DNA of 64,000 nt from Pontiella sulfatireligans (GTDB lineage: Bacteria > Verrucomicrobiota > Kiritimatiellia > Kiritimatiellales > Pontiellaceae), in the NCBI RefSeq assembly GCF_900890705.1, contig NZ_CAAHFH010000001.1, positions 62,001 through 126,000 of the forward strand, given 5' to 3'. The stretch's first letter is position 1, and each line of letters starts with the position of its first letter. Below are positions 17,278 through 26,761 of this stretch, one piece after another. A program made the translations under genes and the position numbers. Under the pieces are notes generated by a model. It had not been told where the DNA came from, ran no database searches, and saw only the letters and a program-made list of their open reading frames with translations.

Positions 17278-17649
17278 ATGAAGCAGAAATGGGTTTTTAC
17301 GAGTATGCGGATGCTGCTGTTGCTTGCCGTGATGGCGCTCCAAGCCAGCGCGGTGGTTCAGCATGATTTTACCATCAACGGGCATGCAGCCTCGTTGCAG
17401 GTTCCGGATAATCCGCAGGCCCATAAGCCGTGGCTTTGGCGCGCGCGGTTTCCTAACAATCAGTCGGCTGTGAATACGGCGATGCTCAACAACGGGGCCT
17501 ATGTGGGCTACGTCGATGTCGCCAATTTATATGGTAACGACGAGGCCGTTGCGACTTGGGATGCGTATTATGCGTATGTGCTTGCAACCTATGGTTTCTC
17601 GCCGCAGCCGGCTATGTATCAAGGCGATGGATATGGAATACGTGGTTGA
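17278..17649 (+). pseudogene. alpha/beta-hydrolase (prolyl-oligopeptidase-like), N-terminal fragment
   Basis: ATG at 17278 has AAAGG just upstream. A GTG at 17269 is the alternative start. The product has a signal peptide (ALQASA-VV), then FTINGHAASLQVPDN, PWLWRARFPNNQ, and YVGYVDVANLYGNDEA, which resemble the N-terminal part of secreted alpha/beta hydrolases next to glycan genes. The match stops before the GxSxG nucleophile elbow, and the frame ends after 123 residues. In the next frame the sequence continues as MEYVVDFENMFARKREG, stopping at 17686, and this peptide recurs at 19230. The gene therefore appears to have lost its catalytic core, probably by deletion. A short intact secreted protein is less likely. 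Confidence 0.6.
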
Positions 17650-17780
17650 TTTTGAAAACATGTTTGCGCGAAAGCGAGAAGGGTAGTCATGAAGAAACAG
17701 GTTATCGTTGGTTTGTTGACGTTGTGTTGCGTGTCCGTATTCGCAGAAGCGCGTTCGGGGCAGAAACCGAACATTGTCAT
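17644..17780 (+). repeat. direct repeat, copy 1 (leader and signal-peptide region of sulfatase)
   Basis: This is closely similar to 19232-19368. It covers about 45 bases before the ATG plus the codons for the signal peptide up to QKPNIV. ATGTTTGCGCGAAAGCGAGA is identical in both copies. The pre-ATG part also encodes the same peptide, VDFENMFARKREG versus VDLENMFARKREG, so it seems to be the tail of an older coding sequence that was copied with the sulfatase start. Confidence 0.85.
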
Positions 17781-19206
17781 TATTTTGGCGGACGACATGG
17801 GCTATGGCGAGGTGCAGGCGCTCAATCCGGATCGGTGCATTGTGCCGACCCCGAACCTGGACCGGCTTGTGCATGAGGGCATGACTTTTACCGACGGCCA
17901 TTCCGGCGCCTCGGTCTGCACTCCCTCGCGCTATGCCCTGATGACCGGGCGCTACTCTTGGCGGACGCTGCGAACCGAAGGGGTTGGACGCGGACCGACG
18001 ATCTATGGGAACTGCATGATTGCGCCCGGCCGCCAGACCATCGGGGGGTTCATGAAGGAACAGGGGTATCGGACCAGCTACATTGGAAAGTGGCATCTTG
18101 GCTTTTCCAGCGGCGGGCCGAAGGCCGCGCCATTCGATGCCAAAGCGGCGTTCGGTACCGATACGCATCGGCCGACGCTTCCGGGCGTTGGAACAAGGCA
18201 TAAAAATACGCCCTTTTTCCACGGATTTGACTATTTCTACGGGTACAATACTTCAGGGGACCTCAATACGCATGTTGAGAACGACACGATAGTCAAAAAC
18301 TGCGCATCAAGCCTGGTGCTGAAAACACTGGCCGAGCAGGCGGTGAAGCAGGTGGACAGCCTGAGCGCTACGGATCAGCCCTTTTTGCTGTATGTAGCAT
18401 TTAATTCGCCACACCTGCCGGTTGTTCCATCCGCCGAATGGGTCGGAAAAAGTAAATTGGGTATCTATGGCGACTTTGTGATGGAGACCGATTGGGCCGT
18501 CGGCGAAGTGATTCGCGCACTGAAGAAAAACAGCATCCTCGATGACACCATGGTGTTGTTCTCCGCCGACAATGGCTTCGCGCCGGCCGGCGGCAATGTG
18601 AACCGAGATGCGCGGGCCGATGGCAAGACCTTTGAGGAGCTGGGACATTACCCCGGCGGCATCAACCGTGGTCACAAGGCCCAATTGTACGAGGGGGGGC
18701 ACCGGGTGCCGTTCATTCTGCGCTGGCCTCAGGGGGGCGTAAAGGCAGGGACGACGAGTGATCAGATCGTTTGTTTAACCGATTTGATGGCGACCTTCGC
18801 CGATCTGCTGGATGCCGACTACCCCGACAACGTCGGGGAGGACAGCCTGAGCATGCTGCCCGCCATCCGTGGAGAGAAGGGATTGCGCGACCAGGTCGTA
18901 CACCATTCCATGAAAGGAAATTTCGCTATTCGTCAGGGTGACTGGAAACTGCTCTTCCCGGGCTCAGGGCCTAAGTCGGATATTATTCCTCCGCTTGAAC
19001 TCTATAACATGAAGGAGGACCAGTCAGAAGCCACGGACCTGCTGGGCGCCAAACCGGAGGTCGTCTCGGGCCTTATTGAGTTAATTGACGGCATTACGAA
19101 AAGCGGGCGCAGCACGCCGGGCGAGCCGCAGCCGCTGGAGCGCGAAATCGATTACCGAACCACGCCGAAAGTTTCGATCGTCGGAGAAGGCCGCGCGACA
19201 AGGTAG
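17689..19206 (+). CDS. sulfatase (arylsulfatase A type)
   Basis: This 505-residue protein has a signal peptide (to about residue 20, SVFA-EARS). It shows PNIVIILADDMGYGEVQ, the formylglycine motif CTPSR (Cys77), LMTGRYSWR and YIGKWHLGF. LYVAFNSPHLP, FSADNGFAPAGG and GGHRVPFILRWPQG follow in the second half. All blocks of an S1 sulfatase are present. The insertion after GFAPAGGNVNRDARADGKTF and the HYPGGINRGHKA stretch are typical of the branch near 6-O- or galactose-type sulfatases, but the substrate is not determined. It is the first intact gene of a plus-strand set and shares its leader and signal peptide with the next sulfatase. Confidence 0.93.
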   Translation: MKKQVIVGLLTLCCVSVFAEARSGQKPNIVIILADDMGYGEVQALNPDRCIVPTPNLDRLVHEGMTFTDGHSGASVCTPSRYALMTGRYSWRTLRTEGVGRGPTIYGNCMIAPGRQTIGGFMKEQGYRTSYIGKWHLGFSSGGPKAAPFDAKAAFGTDTHRPTLPGVGTRHKNTPFFHGFDYFYGYNTSGDLNTHVENDTIVKNCASSLVLKTLAEQAVKQVDSLSATDQPFLLYVAFNSPHLPVVPSAEWVGKSKLGIYGDFVMETDWAVGEVIRALKKNSILDDTMVLFSADNGFAPAGGNVNRDARADGKTFEELGHYPGGINRGHKAQLYEGGHRVPFILRWPQGGVKAGTTSDQIVCLTDLMATFADLLDADYPDNVGEDSLSMLPAIRGEKGLRDQVVHHSMKGNFAIRQGDWKLLFPGSGPKSDIIPPLELYNMKEDQSEATDLLGAKPEVVSGLIELIDGITKSGRSTPGEPQPLEREIDYRTTPKVSIVGEGRATR

Positions 19207-19231
19207 TCGAGGCGGCGGCCGTAAAATACAT

Positions 19232-19368
19232 TGTTGATTTGGAAAATATGTTTGCGCGAAAGCGAGAAGGGGAGTCATGAGGAAAAAGGTTATCGTTGGT
19301 TTGATGGCGTTGTGTTGCGTGCCCGCATTTGCAGAGGCGCGTTCGGAACAGAAGCCGAATATTGTCTT
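19232..19368 (+). repeat. direct repeat, copy 2 (leader and signal-peptide region of sulfatase)
   Basis: This is the partner of 17644-17780, exactly 1588 bases downstream in register with the two ATGs. The similarity ends abruptly after PNIV. The two mature sulfatases are otherwise clearly different proteins. Confidence 0.85.
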
Positions 19369-20779
19369 TCTCTTTTGCGATGACCTCGGCTTTGGCTCCG
19401 TTGGAATCAACGGGGCCCAGCATACCTCCACTCCGAACATTGATCAACTGGCTGCGCGCGGGGTGAATTGCACACAGCTCTTTTCCGGCTCGGCCACCTG
19501 CTCGCCCTCTCGGGCCGCGGTGATCACCGGGCGATTCCCGCTGCGGGTGGACATTCCGTTTGCGATCTTGAAAAAGGATGGCCGCTATCTCCCGGCACGT
19601 CGCGATTACCTGCCGGCCGTTCTGCATGACAACGGCTACCACTGCGCACATATCGGAAAATGGCACCTCGGCGGCATTAACAAGCCGGAAGAATTTGACG
19701 CCCGGAAAGCCGGCAAAAAAATCACCGACGGCCCGCTCGAGCACGGCTTTGATACCAGCGTCGTGATGATGGAGGATCAGTCTTTCCGCATGCTCTCCAC
19801 CCAAGATGGCGGCGGGATCTATGTCAACTGCACGCGCTACCTCTACCGCGATAACGATCGGATTCCGCCCTACGACGGCCATTGGACCACCGCCAAAGGC
19901 GATTATTCCTGCGAGTATATCCGGAGCCGACAAGGCAGCGAACAACCCTTTTTCTTAAACGTCTGGTTCGATGTTCCGCACTCGCCGATCGAGCTCCCAC
20001 CACCTCATATCATGAAGGATTATGAAAACCGAAAATACGTTGGCGATCCGGAAGAAAATAAAAACCTTCAGCAATATTGCGCCATGATCACCCACATGGA
20101 TGAACAGGTGGGTAAAATTGTTGCCGCGCTGAAAGAAGCCGGCGTCTATGAAAACACCCTGATCGCATTCACATCGGATAACGGCGGACACTTGAAAATT
20201 GCCAACCTGCCCGAGATCAATGCTCCCTTCAGAGAGGGCAAGATGTCGCTCATGAACGGCGGCATCTGCATGCCCTCCTTGTTCGTCTGGGAAGGCCGCA
20301 TCCCGGCCGGCGAAGAACGCTCCCAGGTGATGCATCAGGTCGATTTGCTGCCGACCTTTTGCGATGCAGCCGGCATCCCGCTGCCCAAGGTGACGGATTC
20401 GCTGAGCTATAACGGGATCAGCGTATTGGACGCACTCCGCAGCAATACCCCGTTGCCCCATCGAGATCTGTTCTTCACCTCCAACATCCGGAAAAATGCC
20501 ATGATCCGCAATGGCCGCTGGAAACTGATTCGGGGCGCTTCCAGGAAAAATCCGGAGCCGACCTTTCAGCTGTATGACCTGCAGTCGGATCGCGTGGAAG
20601 CCAATAACCTCATCGGCACGATGGTGGAACTCGAGCAATCCATGAAGCGGGCTATGGAGGCCTATCTCAATGAAGCAAAAACATCGCCGGTTAAACTGAT
20701 CACCCCGACCTATAGCGATCCCGCATGGACCTCGGCGAAAGATTGGAAAGAAGCCGCAAACCGCCAATCGATAAAATAA
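19277..20779 (+). CDS. sulfatase (arylsulfatase A type)
   Basis: This 500-residue protein has a signal peptide (to about residue 20, PAFA-EARS) nearly the same as that of the preceding gene. It has PNIVFLFCDDLGFGSVG, CSPSR (Cys75), VITGRFPLRVD, HIGKWHLGGINK, NVWFDVPHSPIELPP and AFTSDNGGHLK. The core is complete and the length is normal. The mature part is not a close copy of the upstream sulfatase, so the two probably attack different sulfate positions. ATG is preceded by GAGAAGGGGAG. It is followed after 15 bases by the beta-helix gene and is part of the 17.7-26.5 kb plus-strand cluster. Confidence 0.93.
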   Translation: MRKKVIVGLMALCCVPAFAEARSEQKPNIVFLFCDDLGFGSVGINGAQHTSTPNIDQLAARGVNCTQLFSGSATCSPSRAAVITGRFPLRVDIPFAILKKDGRYLPARRDYLPAVLHDNGYHCAHIGKWHLGGINKPEEFDARKAGKKITDGPLEHGFDTSVVMMEDQSFRMLSTQDGGGIYVNCTRYLYRDNDRIPPYDGHWTTAKGDYSCEYIRSRQGSEQPFFLNVWFDVPHSPIELPPPHIMKDYENRKYVGDPEENKNLQQYCAMITHMDEQVGKIVAALKEAGVYENTLIAFTSDNGGHLKIANLPEINAPFREGKMSLMNGGICMPSLFVWEGRIPAGEERSQVMHQVDLLPTFCDAAGIPLPKVTDSLSYNGISVLDALRSNTPLPHRDLFFTSNIRKNAMIRNGRWKLIRGASRKNPEPTFQLYDLQSDRVEANNLIGTMVELEQSMKRAMEAYLNEAKTSPVKLITPTYSDPAWTSAKDWKEAANRQSIK

Positions 20780-20794
20780 AAAGGGAACTTCCCC

Positions 20795-22735
20795 ATGCAT
20801 AAAACACCACGAGCTCTTGTGCTCATTCTGGGCCTGTCGCTTTCATCGCTGGCCGCTCAGACCGAGTTCTATGTTTCACCCGCCGGGAACGATGCCAACA
20901 ACGGAACCCTCGCCCAGCCCTTCCTATCCTTGGAAAAGGTGCAAGAGACCGTCCGTACACTCACCGCGAATATGACGGGGGACCTTGTCGTGATTCTGCG
21001 AGGGGGCGTGTATCCCCTCACGAAGCCGCTCGCGTTCGCTCCGGCCGACTCCGCGCGCAACGGGCATCGAATTATCTATAAGGCCTACCCAGACGAGACC
21101 CCGGTGATCAGCGGCGGCCGCAAAGTGACGGGCTGGACGCAACACGCGGGCAGCATCTACAAAGCCCAACTGGATTATGACCTAAAACTGCGCGCGCTGT
21201 ATGTCAACGGCATCCCGGCCAGCATGGCGCGCGGCGTATTGGTCAAGGGCCAGGGCGGTTGGGGTGAATTTGTCATTACCGGCAAGGAGCCCTGGGCCCA
21301 GACCCCCGGCAGCCAGCCGATGGGCATCAAATTCAAGAGCAGCGAATTCGGGCTGTATCAAAACCCCGAAGACATCGAACTGGTCTCTCAGCCCTCCACT
21401 TGGTGCCGGCAACGCGCAGCGGTGAAAGACATTTTTCAAGAGGGGGACTTCACCATTGCTAAAATGGTTCAGCCCGGATTTGCCCTCGTCCAAGGACAGA
21501 AGTGGGGAAGACGTACACCCTCCCATCCGTGGCAGGCAGTCAACGCTTTTGAGCTGCTGGACGAAGCCGGAGAGTTCTATTTCAACAAAAAGACAAAGAC
21601 CCTCTATTACTATAAACGCGCCGAAGAAGATCTCGCCACCGCGAACGTCGTCGCGCCGATTCTTGAGAAACTCATCACCCTCACCGGCACATCCACAGAC
21701 GAACGCGTCAGCAACATCTCGTTCTCCGGGATCGCCTTTAAGCATAACAACTTCCTCCTTATGGAACGTGGTAAAAAGGGATGCGGAACGATTCAGGCCA
21801 CCGCCATGACCGTGAAATACCGCCAAGACGGAAACTGGCACAAGAGCGAATACAATATGACCCGTCCAATGGATGCAGCCATTGAAGTCAGCAGCGCCGA
21901 AGGAATAAACTTCACCCAATGCCGCTTCGAAAACCTGACCGGCATCGGCCTGAGCTTTCTGAACGACACCGTCGATTGTCACGTGAAAGAAAATATTTTT
22001 CAGTATATCGAAGCCTCTGCGTTGAACCTCGGACATCCGCAGCACTACAAAATCGGCGATGGAGAAATTTTCGGCGACGGCGTGGAAGGTCCGTGCAAAG
22101 GATCGGTTGTTCGCAACAACGTCCTGCGGCACATCAGCTATGAGCACATTCAAGCCCCCGGCATCGTTGCCTATTTTGTGGCCGACACCGATGTCTCCCA
22201 CAATGACCTCAAAGGATTTCCCTACTCTGGAATAAGCTTCGGTTGGTGGTGGAAGAATTCCAAAATCCCGCCATCTGATGTGATGAGGAATAACCGAATC
22301 TGCAACAATCGAATTGATGATGTCCTTTTAAAACTGAACGACGGAGGGCATATCTATACGCTGGGTTATTCCCCGGATTCGAGGATCAGCGGAAACTATC
22401 TGACACGGGCGCACGGCATTGCCAAGCCGGGTAAAAACAAGGCGAATGGTATACACCCCGACGGAGGCGCCTCCTACTGGTCCATCGAAAACAACGTGAT
22501 CGAAGAGGTCAACGGCCATGCAATCTCGCTTTGGTCGAAAGATTGCCATGACAGCGTTGCCAGAGGGAACTTCAGTAATGGGGCCCTGTTTGATCTGAAA
22601 GGAACCGCCTCCGTTTTCGAAGAAAATGTGATCGATCCGTTGGCGCCCCCCTGGACAGATCCACGAGCTCTGGAAATCATCAAAAACGCCGGACTCGAAC
22701 CCCGCTGCCGCCACCTTCTGAACCAAATCAATTAA
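20795..22735 (+). CDS. right-handed parallel beta-helix glycosidase-like protein (GH141-like)
   Basis: This 646-residue secreted protein has a signal peptide to about residue 20 (SLAA-QTE). It opens with the common beta-helix start FYVSPAGNDANNGTLAQPF, then VVILRGGVYPL and VISGGRKVTGW. The C-terminal half has repeated short beta-strand turns (IENNVIEEVNGHAISLW and similar). This layout fits GH141, which includes alpha-L-fucosidases and a xylanase, and fits the neighbouring fucose-related genes. However, polysaccharide lyases and other beta-helix enzymes share the N-terminal pattern, and catalytic residues cannot be assigned by eye. It is tightly flanked by sulfatases (15 and 10 bases), so it is probably in one operon with them. 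Confidence 0.8.
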   Translation: MHKTPRALVLILGLSLSSLAAQTEFYVSPAGNDANNGTLAQPFLSLEKVQETVRTLTANMTGDLVVILRGGVYPLTKPLAFAPADSARNGHRIIYKAYPDETPVISGGRKVTGWTQHAGSIYKAQLDYDLKLRALYVNGIPASMARGVLVKGQGGWGEFVITGKEPWAQTPGSQPMGIKFKSSEFGLYQNPEDIELVSQPSTWCRQRAAVKDIFQEGDFTIAKMVQPGFALVQGQKWGRRTPSHPWQAVNAFELLDEAGEFYFNKKTKTLYYYKRAEEDLATANVVAPILEKLITLTGTSTDERVSNISFSGIAFKHNNFLLMERGKKGCGTIQATAMTVKYRQDGNWHKSEYNMTRPMDAAIEVSSAEGINFTQCRFENLTGIGLSFLNDTVDCHVKENIFQYIEASALNLGHPQHYKIGDGEIFGDGVEGPCKGSVVRNNVLRHISYEHIQAPGIVAYFVADTDVSHNDLKGFPYSGISFGWWWKNSKIPPSDVMRNNRICNNRIDDVLLKLNDGGHIYTLGYSPDSRISGNYLTRAHGIAKPGKNKANGIHPDGGASYWSIENNVIEEVNGHAISLWSKDCHDSVARGNFSNGALFDLKGTASVFEENVIDPLAPPWTDPRALEIIKNAGLEPRCRHLLNQIN

Positions 22736-22745
22736 CGATAGGAAT

Positions 22746-24197
22746 ATGATAATGTTTAAAAATGTAATGAACCGAATAAGCGCCATTGCGCTCCAGGCAG
22801 GCTTACTTGCTTTTTCAGCCGTTGCGGCGGCTGAGCCCGCTCAACAAGATTCGGGTCGACCCAATGTGGTCTTTTTTCTGGTGGATGATCTGGGGATGAT
22901 GGATCTGGCTTGCTACGGCAGCGATTTCCATGAGACCCCGAATATTGATCGGCTCGCCAAAGAGGGCGTTCAGTTCGCCAATGCCTATGCGTCGCATGCG
23001 GTTTGCGGGCCGTCGCGCTCCGCCATTATGACCGGGCGCTTTCCCGCCCGGTTGGGGTGCACCTCGGTCGGCGGATCCGTGGCGGGCAATGTCATCTGGC
23101 CGAAGGTTTTCAAGGACGCTGGCTACACCACCTATTTTACAGGCAAGTGGCACATGGGCTCGGCGGAAAGTGTTCAATCCAACGGTTTCGATTATAATGT
23201 CGCCGGGCATTCCAAAGGGCAGCCGGGGGATTATTATTTTCCCTACAAGGGCGTTCCGTCTGTTTTTGATGTGCCGGGACTTGAGGATGGAAAGGACGGA
23301 GACTTTTTGACGGATGTTCTGACCGATAAGGCGCTGCACTTTCTCGACCAACACGGCGATGAATCTTTTCTGCTCTATTTTTCCTATTACAATGTGCACA
23401 AGCCGGCTGGTGAACTCGGGGCCAAGGGCAACCGCCGCGCCCAGGGCAAAAAAGAGCATGTGGACTATTTTAAGCAGAAGCTCGCAACCCTGCCGGATCC
23501 GGAACAAAAGTTTGCAGAGGAAACGCATGGGAATCAGACGGTCTGGATGGCGACGAATCAACGCAATGCCGAGTTCGCTGCACAAATCAAATCGGTCGAC
23601 GAAAGCGTCGGGCGGGTGATGGATAAATTGCAGGAGCTGGGGGTGGCGGATCGCACGGTGGTGGTGTTTACCTCCGATCAGGGCAGCATGGGAACCACCA
23701 AGGGGCTGGCGGTGAGCTCGGCGCTGCCATATCGCTTTGGAAAATCCTTTAACTATGAGGGCGGGCTGCGCGTGCCGCTGCTGATCAAATGGCCCGGGTG
23801 TGCGGCGGCGGGTTCTGTGAACGAAACGGTCACGGTGAACACCGATTTTTATCCGACGATGCTGGAGGGGCTCGGGCTGGATTCGATGCCAGAACAGCAT
23901 CTGGATGGGCAGAGTATTCTGCCTGCGATCAAAGGCGCCTTGATGCCGTTGGATCGGACGCTGTACTGGGCATATCCCAATAAACACGGGTTGGGGCACA
24001 AGCCCTCCGTGGCCGCGCGCCAGGGGCCGTACAAGTTGATCTACTGGATGGCGGATGGGCATGCAGAGCTCTACAACGTCGAAAAAGATCCGGCCGAGTG
24101 CATCAATTTAACGAGCTCGCATCCGGAGGTTGCGGCACGTCTCATGACGGCGCTTGAGGAATGGGAGCCGATGCAGAAACAGATGAAGCGGAAGTAG
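22746..24197 (+). CDS. sulfatase (arylsulfatase A type)
   Basis: This 483-residue protein has a signal peptide (to about residue 29, AVAA-AEPA). It contains NVVFFLVDDLGMMDLACYGS, the formylglycine motif CGPSR (Cys87), IMTGRFPARLG, FTGKWHMGS, LLYFSYYNVHKPAG, FTSDQGSMGTTKG and GGLRVPLLIKWPG. DQG replaces the more usual DNG. The insertion with KKEHVDYFKQKLATL is common in the large S1 branch of marine bacteria that attack galactan and fucan sulfates. ATG at 22746 or 22752 are both possible. It is the fourth gene of the plus-strand cluster. Confidence 0.92.
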   Translation: MIMFKNVMNRISAIALQAGLLAFSAVAAAEPAQQDSGRPNVVFFLVDDLGMMDLACYGSDFHETPNIDRLAKEGVQFANAYASHAVCGPSRSAIMTGRFPARLGCTSVGGSVAGNVIWPKVFKDAGYTTYFTGKWHMGSAESVQSNGFDYNVAGHSKGQPGDYYFPYKGVPSVFDVPGLEDGKDGDFLTDVLTDKALHFLDQHGDESFLLYFSYYNVHKPAGELGAKGNRRAQGKKEHVDYFKQKLATLPDPEQKFAEETHGNQTVWMATNQRNAEFAAQIKSVDESVGRVMDKLQELGVADRTVVVFTSDQGSMGTTKGLAVSSALPYRFGKSFNYEGGLRVPLLIKWPGCAAAGSVNETVTVNTDFYPTMLEGLGLDSMPEQHLDGQSILPAIKGALMPLDRTLYWAYPNKHGLGHKPSVAARQGPYKLIYWMADGHAELYNVEKDPAECINLTSSHPEVAARLMTALEEWEPMQKQMKRK

Positions 24198-24244
24198 AGC
24201 GTTTCTGAATTTTAATCAATAGAACAAGTATAATGGAGAAGAGA

Positions 24245-26521
24245 ATGATGACGGTTTTAATTAAAAAAAACGCACGAGTGCTGCAGCGGTGTGTGGCGGG
24301 GCTGAGTCTGCTGGCCGTTTCGGCCTCTGCGGCTCCGGCGGATCACAAGGCGACGATTTCAAAACATGATTTTATTTGGGATTCCATTCCGACCACACGG
24401 GAGACCGGCTCCTTTATCGGCAACGGTATGCTCGGCGCCAGTATCTGGGCGAGCAAGGGAGAAACGCTTCGCTGGGAGCTGGGTCGCAATGATGTGTACC
24501 TCACCGGGCCGGGACTTTCGAGCCGGACACTGATCGGGAAGTTGCTGCTGAAGCCGAAAGGAACGCCGAAGAGCTCCACCATGCATCAGTCGTTGTACAC
24601 GGCCGAGGTTTCCTCGCGCATTGAAACCGATCAAGGCGTGATCCACAGCCGTTCGATCATCCCGTACGACAAAATGGTCGGGCTGGTTGAGTTCCGGGTT
24701 GAAGGCAAGGAAAAGGTCAGCGTGGACTTCAGTCAGCTACCCTGCATCCTGCCGGGTGTGCTGCGTGATGCCATTAAGACACTGGGGCCGAAGTTCGGGC
24801 TGAAGAAGCATCCGGTTCGCGATTTTTCCGCTCCGGTCTATGATCCGATTGTTGAGGAATTGAAGAAAGACCGTAAGGCCAGCCCGCACCCGGAATCGAC
24901 ACGCGGAAAAACCAAAGGCGTGGAGTGGGTGGTGCAACCGTACAAAGACGGCGGCGGTTTTGTGGTGGCCTGGGGGCTGAAAGAAACCGGCAAGCGATCT
25001 TCTCTGATGGCCTACACGCTGCTTCCGTACCGCGAGGGGGCGCCCAACAGCGACGAAGCCGTTCAGATGATCCACAACGCATGGAGTGAAGCGTTTGATG
25101 CTCAGGTCAAACGCCATCAGTCTTGGTGGAAACAGTATTATGCGAAGAGCTATGTTTCGCTTCCCGATGAAGTCATCGAGGGCTATTACTGGCGCCAGAT
25201 TTATAAGATTGGGGCGGCCACCCGCTCCGACGGCGTGGTGCTCGACGAGCTCGGCCCCTGGCCGGGCGCATCCGCCTGGGTGCGCGTTTGGAACAACCTC
25301 AATATTCAGATCGCCTATCTTTGCCCGCTGACCGCCAATCACCTGGAGCTGTGCGAGCCTTTCATCAATTTGTTTAACAGCAATCATCAGATCCTGCGGG
25401 ATGCTGTTCCGACAGAATGGAAGGCCAATGGAGCGATGGGGCTGGGCCGGATGCAGGACGTCTATGGCTATACCAGCTTTCGCAAGGAATTCGGGAATCT
25501 TCCGTGGGCGCTGCACGACTACTGGCTGTACTGCCGCTACAGCGGCAACGAAGAGTTGATGAAAAACCAGCTGTTTACTCTGCTGAAAGGATCTGCAAAC
25601 CTGAGCATTAATGCGCTGACGATGAAAGACGACGGGTTCTATCACTTCCCGAAAGACATCTCTCCGGAATATCCGGGCAAGAACGGCAACGCGATGGTGG
25701 AAGACTCGCACTATGCTATTTCCACCTTAATGTGGAATCTGAAGATTCTCCAGCATCTGAATGAAAAGTTCAACCTGAGCGATCCGCAGGCCGCCCGCTG
25801 GAGCGAGGTGCAGGCGAAGCTCTCGCCGTTGCCGATCGACGAAACCGGCCTAATGGTCGGTTCCGATACGCCGTTCATTCAGGGCCACCGCCACTATTCA
25901 CACTTGCTGGCCTTTTTCCCGTTATGTGTGATCGATCCGGAGTCACCCGAAGGCGCCGCCTTGTTTGAAAAGTCGGTCGACAACTGGGCGAGCTATTGGC
26001 CAACCGGTCGGAATTTCTTTTCCGTCAGCGGCGAGGCGGCCATGCGCGCCTGGTTGCGCGACGGCGATGCTGCCGCAGAAATTCTCGATTACGGGATTCC
26101 GAACAAGCTGACGCCGAATACGCACTTCGCCGGTGCCGGTGTGGCTATCGAAAGCGCGCTCAGCGGCATGTGGTCCGTCGGCGAAATGCTGCTCCAGAGC
26201 TGGTCGTTTGATCCGTCCGAATACTGCATTCGTATTCTCCCCGCCATCCCTGAGAGCTGGAAGGATGTTCGCTTTGATAACCTGCGGGCAGAAGGCGCGT
26301 TTTTGGTGTCGGCGCAAAAGAAGGAAGGCCAGCTCAAGTCGGTTCGGATTGTGAGCGAGGCCGGCCATCCATGCCGGGTGGAAGTGCCCTTCAGCGGCAC
26401 CTTCAAGTTGTTTGTTGACGGGAAGAAAAAGCCTGCCCAGACCAGTCGAAACAACCACGGCGATCAGGTTTTTAATCTTCAGCTAGAGAAGGGGCAAACC
26501 GCCATCCTTGTGAGTGAATAG
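24245..26521 (+). CDS. divergent GH95-like (alpha/alpha)6-barrel glycosidase
   Basis: This 758-residue secreted protein starts at ATG 24245, because GGAG lies 6 bases upstream. ATG 24233 is the alternative. A signal peptide ends near ASAA-PADH. The N-terminal GSFIGNGMLGASIWASKGE and LRWELGRNDVYL match the GH95 beta-sandwich. WNNLNIQIAYLCPL aligns with the paired-Asn block, and GVAIESALSGMWSVGEMLLQ aligns with IIDGNFGYGSGIAEMLLQ of the neighbouring true GH95. At that place Asp becomes Glu and the GN pair is lost. The fold is therefore GH95-like, but substrate and mechanism may differ. It closes the sulfatase/beta-helix cluster. Confidence 0.75.
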   Translation: MMTVLIKKNARVLQRCVAGLSLLAVSASAAPADHKATISKHDFIWDSIPTTRETGSFIGNGMLGASIWASKGETLRWELGRNDVYLTGPGLSSRTLIGKLLLKPKGTPKSSTMHQSLYTAEVSSRIETDQGVIHSRSIIPYDKMVGLVEFRVEGKEKVSVDFSQLPCILPGVLRDAIKTLGPKFGLKKHPVRDFSAPVYDPIVEELKKDRKASPHPESTRGKTKGVEWVVQPYKDGGGFVVAWGLKETGKRSSLMAYTLLPYREGAPNSDEAVQMIHNAWSEAFDAQVKRHQSWWKQYYAKSYVSLPDEVIEGYYWRQIYKIGAATRSDGVVLDELGPWPGASAWVRVWNNLNIQIAYLCPLTANHLELCEPFINLFNSNHQILRDAVPTEWKANGAMGLGRMQDVYGYTSFRKEFGNLPWALHDYWLYCRYSGNEELMKNQLFTLLKGSANLSINALTMKDDGFYHFPKDISPEYPGKNGNAMVEDSHYAISTLMWNLKILQHLNEKFNLSDPQAARWSEVQAKLSPLPIDETGLMVGSDTPFIQGHRHYSHLLAFFPLCVIDPESPEGAALFEKSVDNWASYWPTGRNFFSVSGEAAMRAWLRDGDAAAEILDYGIPNKLTPNTHFAGAGVAIESALSGMWSVGEMLLQSWSFDPSEYCIRILPAIPESWKDVRFDNLRAEGAFLVSAQKKEGQLKSVRIVSEAGHPCRVEVPFSGTFKLFVDGKKKPAQTSRNNHGDQVFNLQLEKGQTAILVSE

Positions 26522-26525
26522 TTTT

Positions 26526-26584
26526 ACCACGGAGGCACTGAGGCACGGAGCAATAAGAATCTCCGTTCCTCCGAGTCTCCAGTG
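26526..26584 (+). repeat. intergenic imperfect inverted repeat
   Basis: CACGGAGGCACTGAGGCACG on the left pairs imperfectly with CTCCGTTCCTCCGAGTCTCC on the right, around a short AT-rich loop. It sits directly after the stop of the GH95-like gene and may help end transcription. It is the same general class of dyad as the other intergenic repeats here. Confidence 0.6.
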
Positions 26585-26761
26585 ACAAGCGCAGCGTAGA
26601 GAGTGAGCGTATGCGAAACTCAACCGGGTGGTGAAAATGATGGGCACGAAGGGATTACAGGACGATGGATAACAAGACTGTTTTTTCAACACAGTGAGTA
26701 GCACAACAAAATTTAAATCGTCCTGTTATCAATAGTCTTGTGAATAATCTCGCATGAAAGG

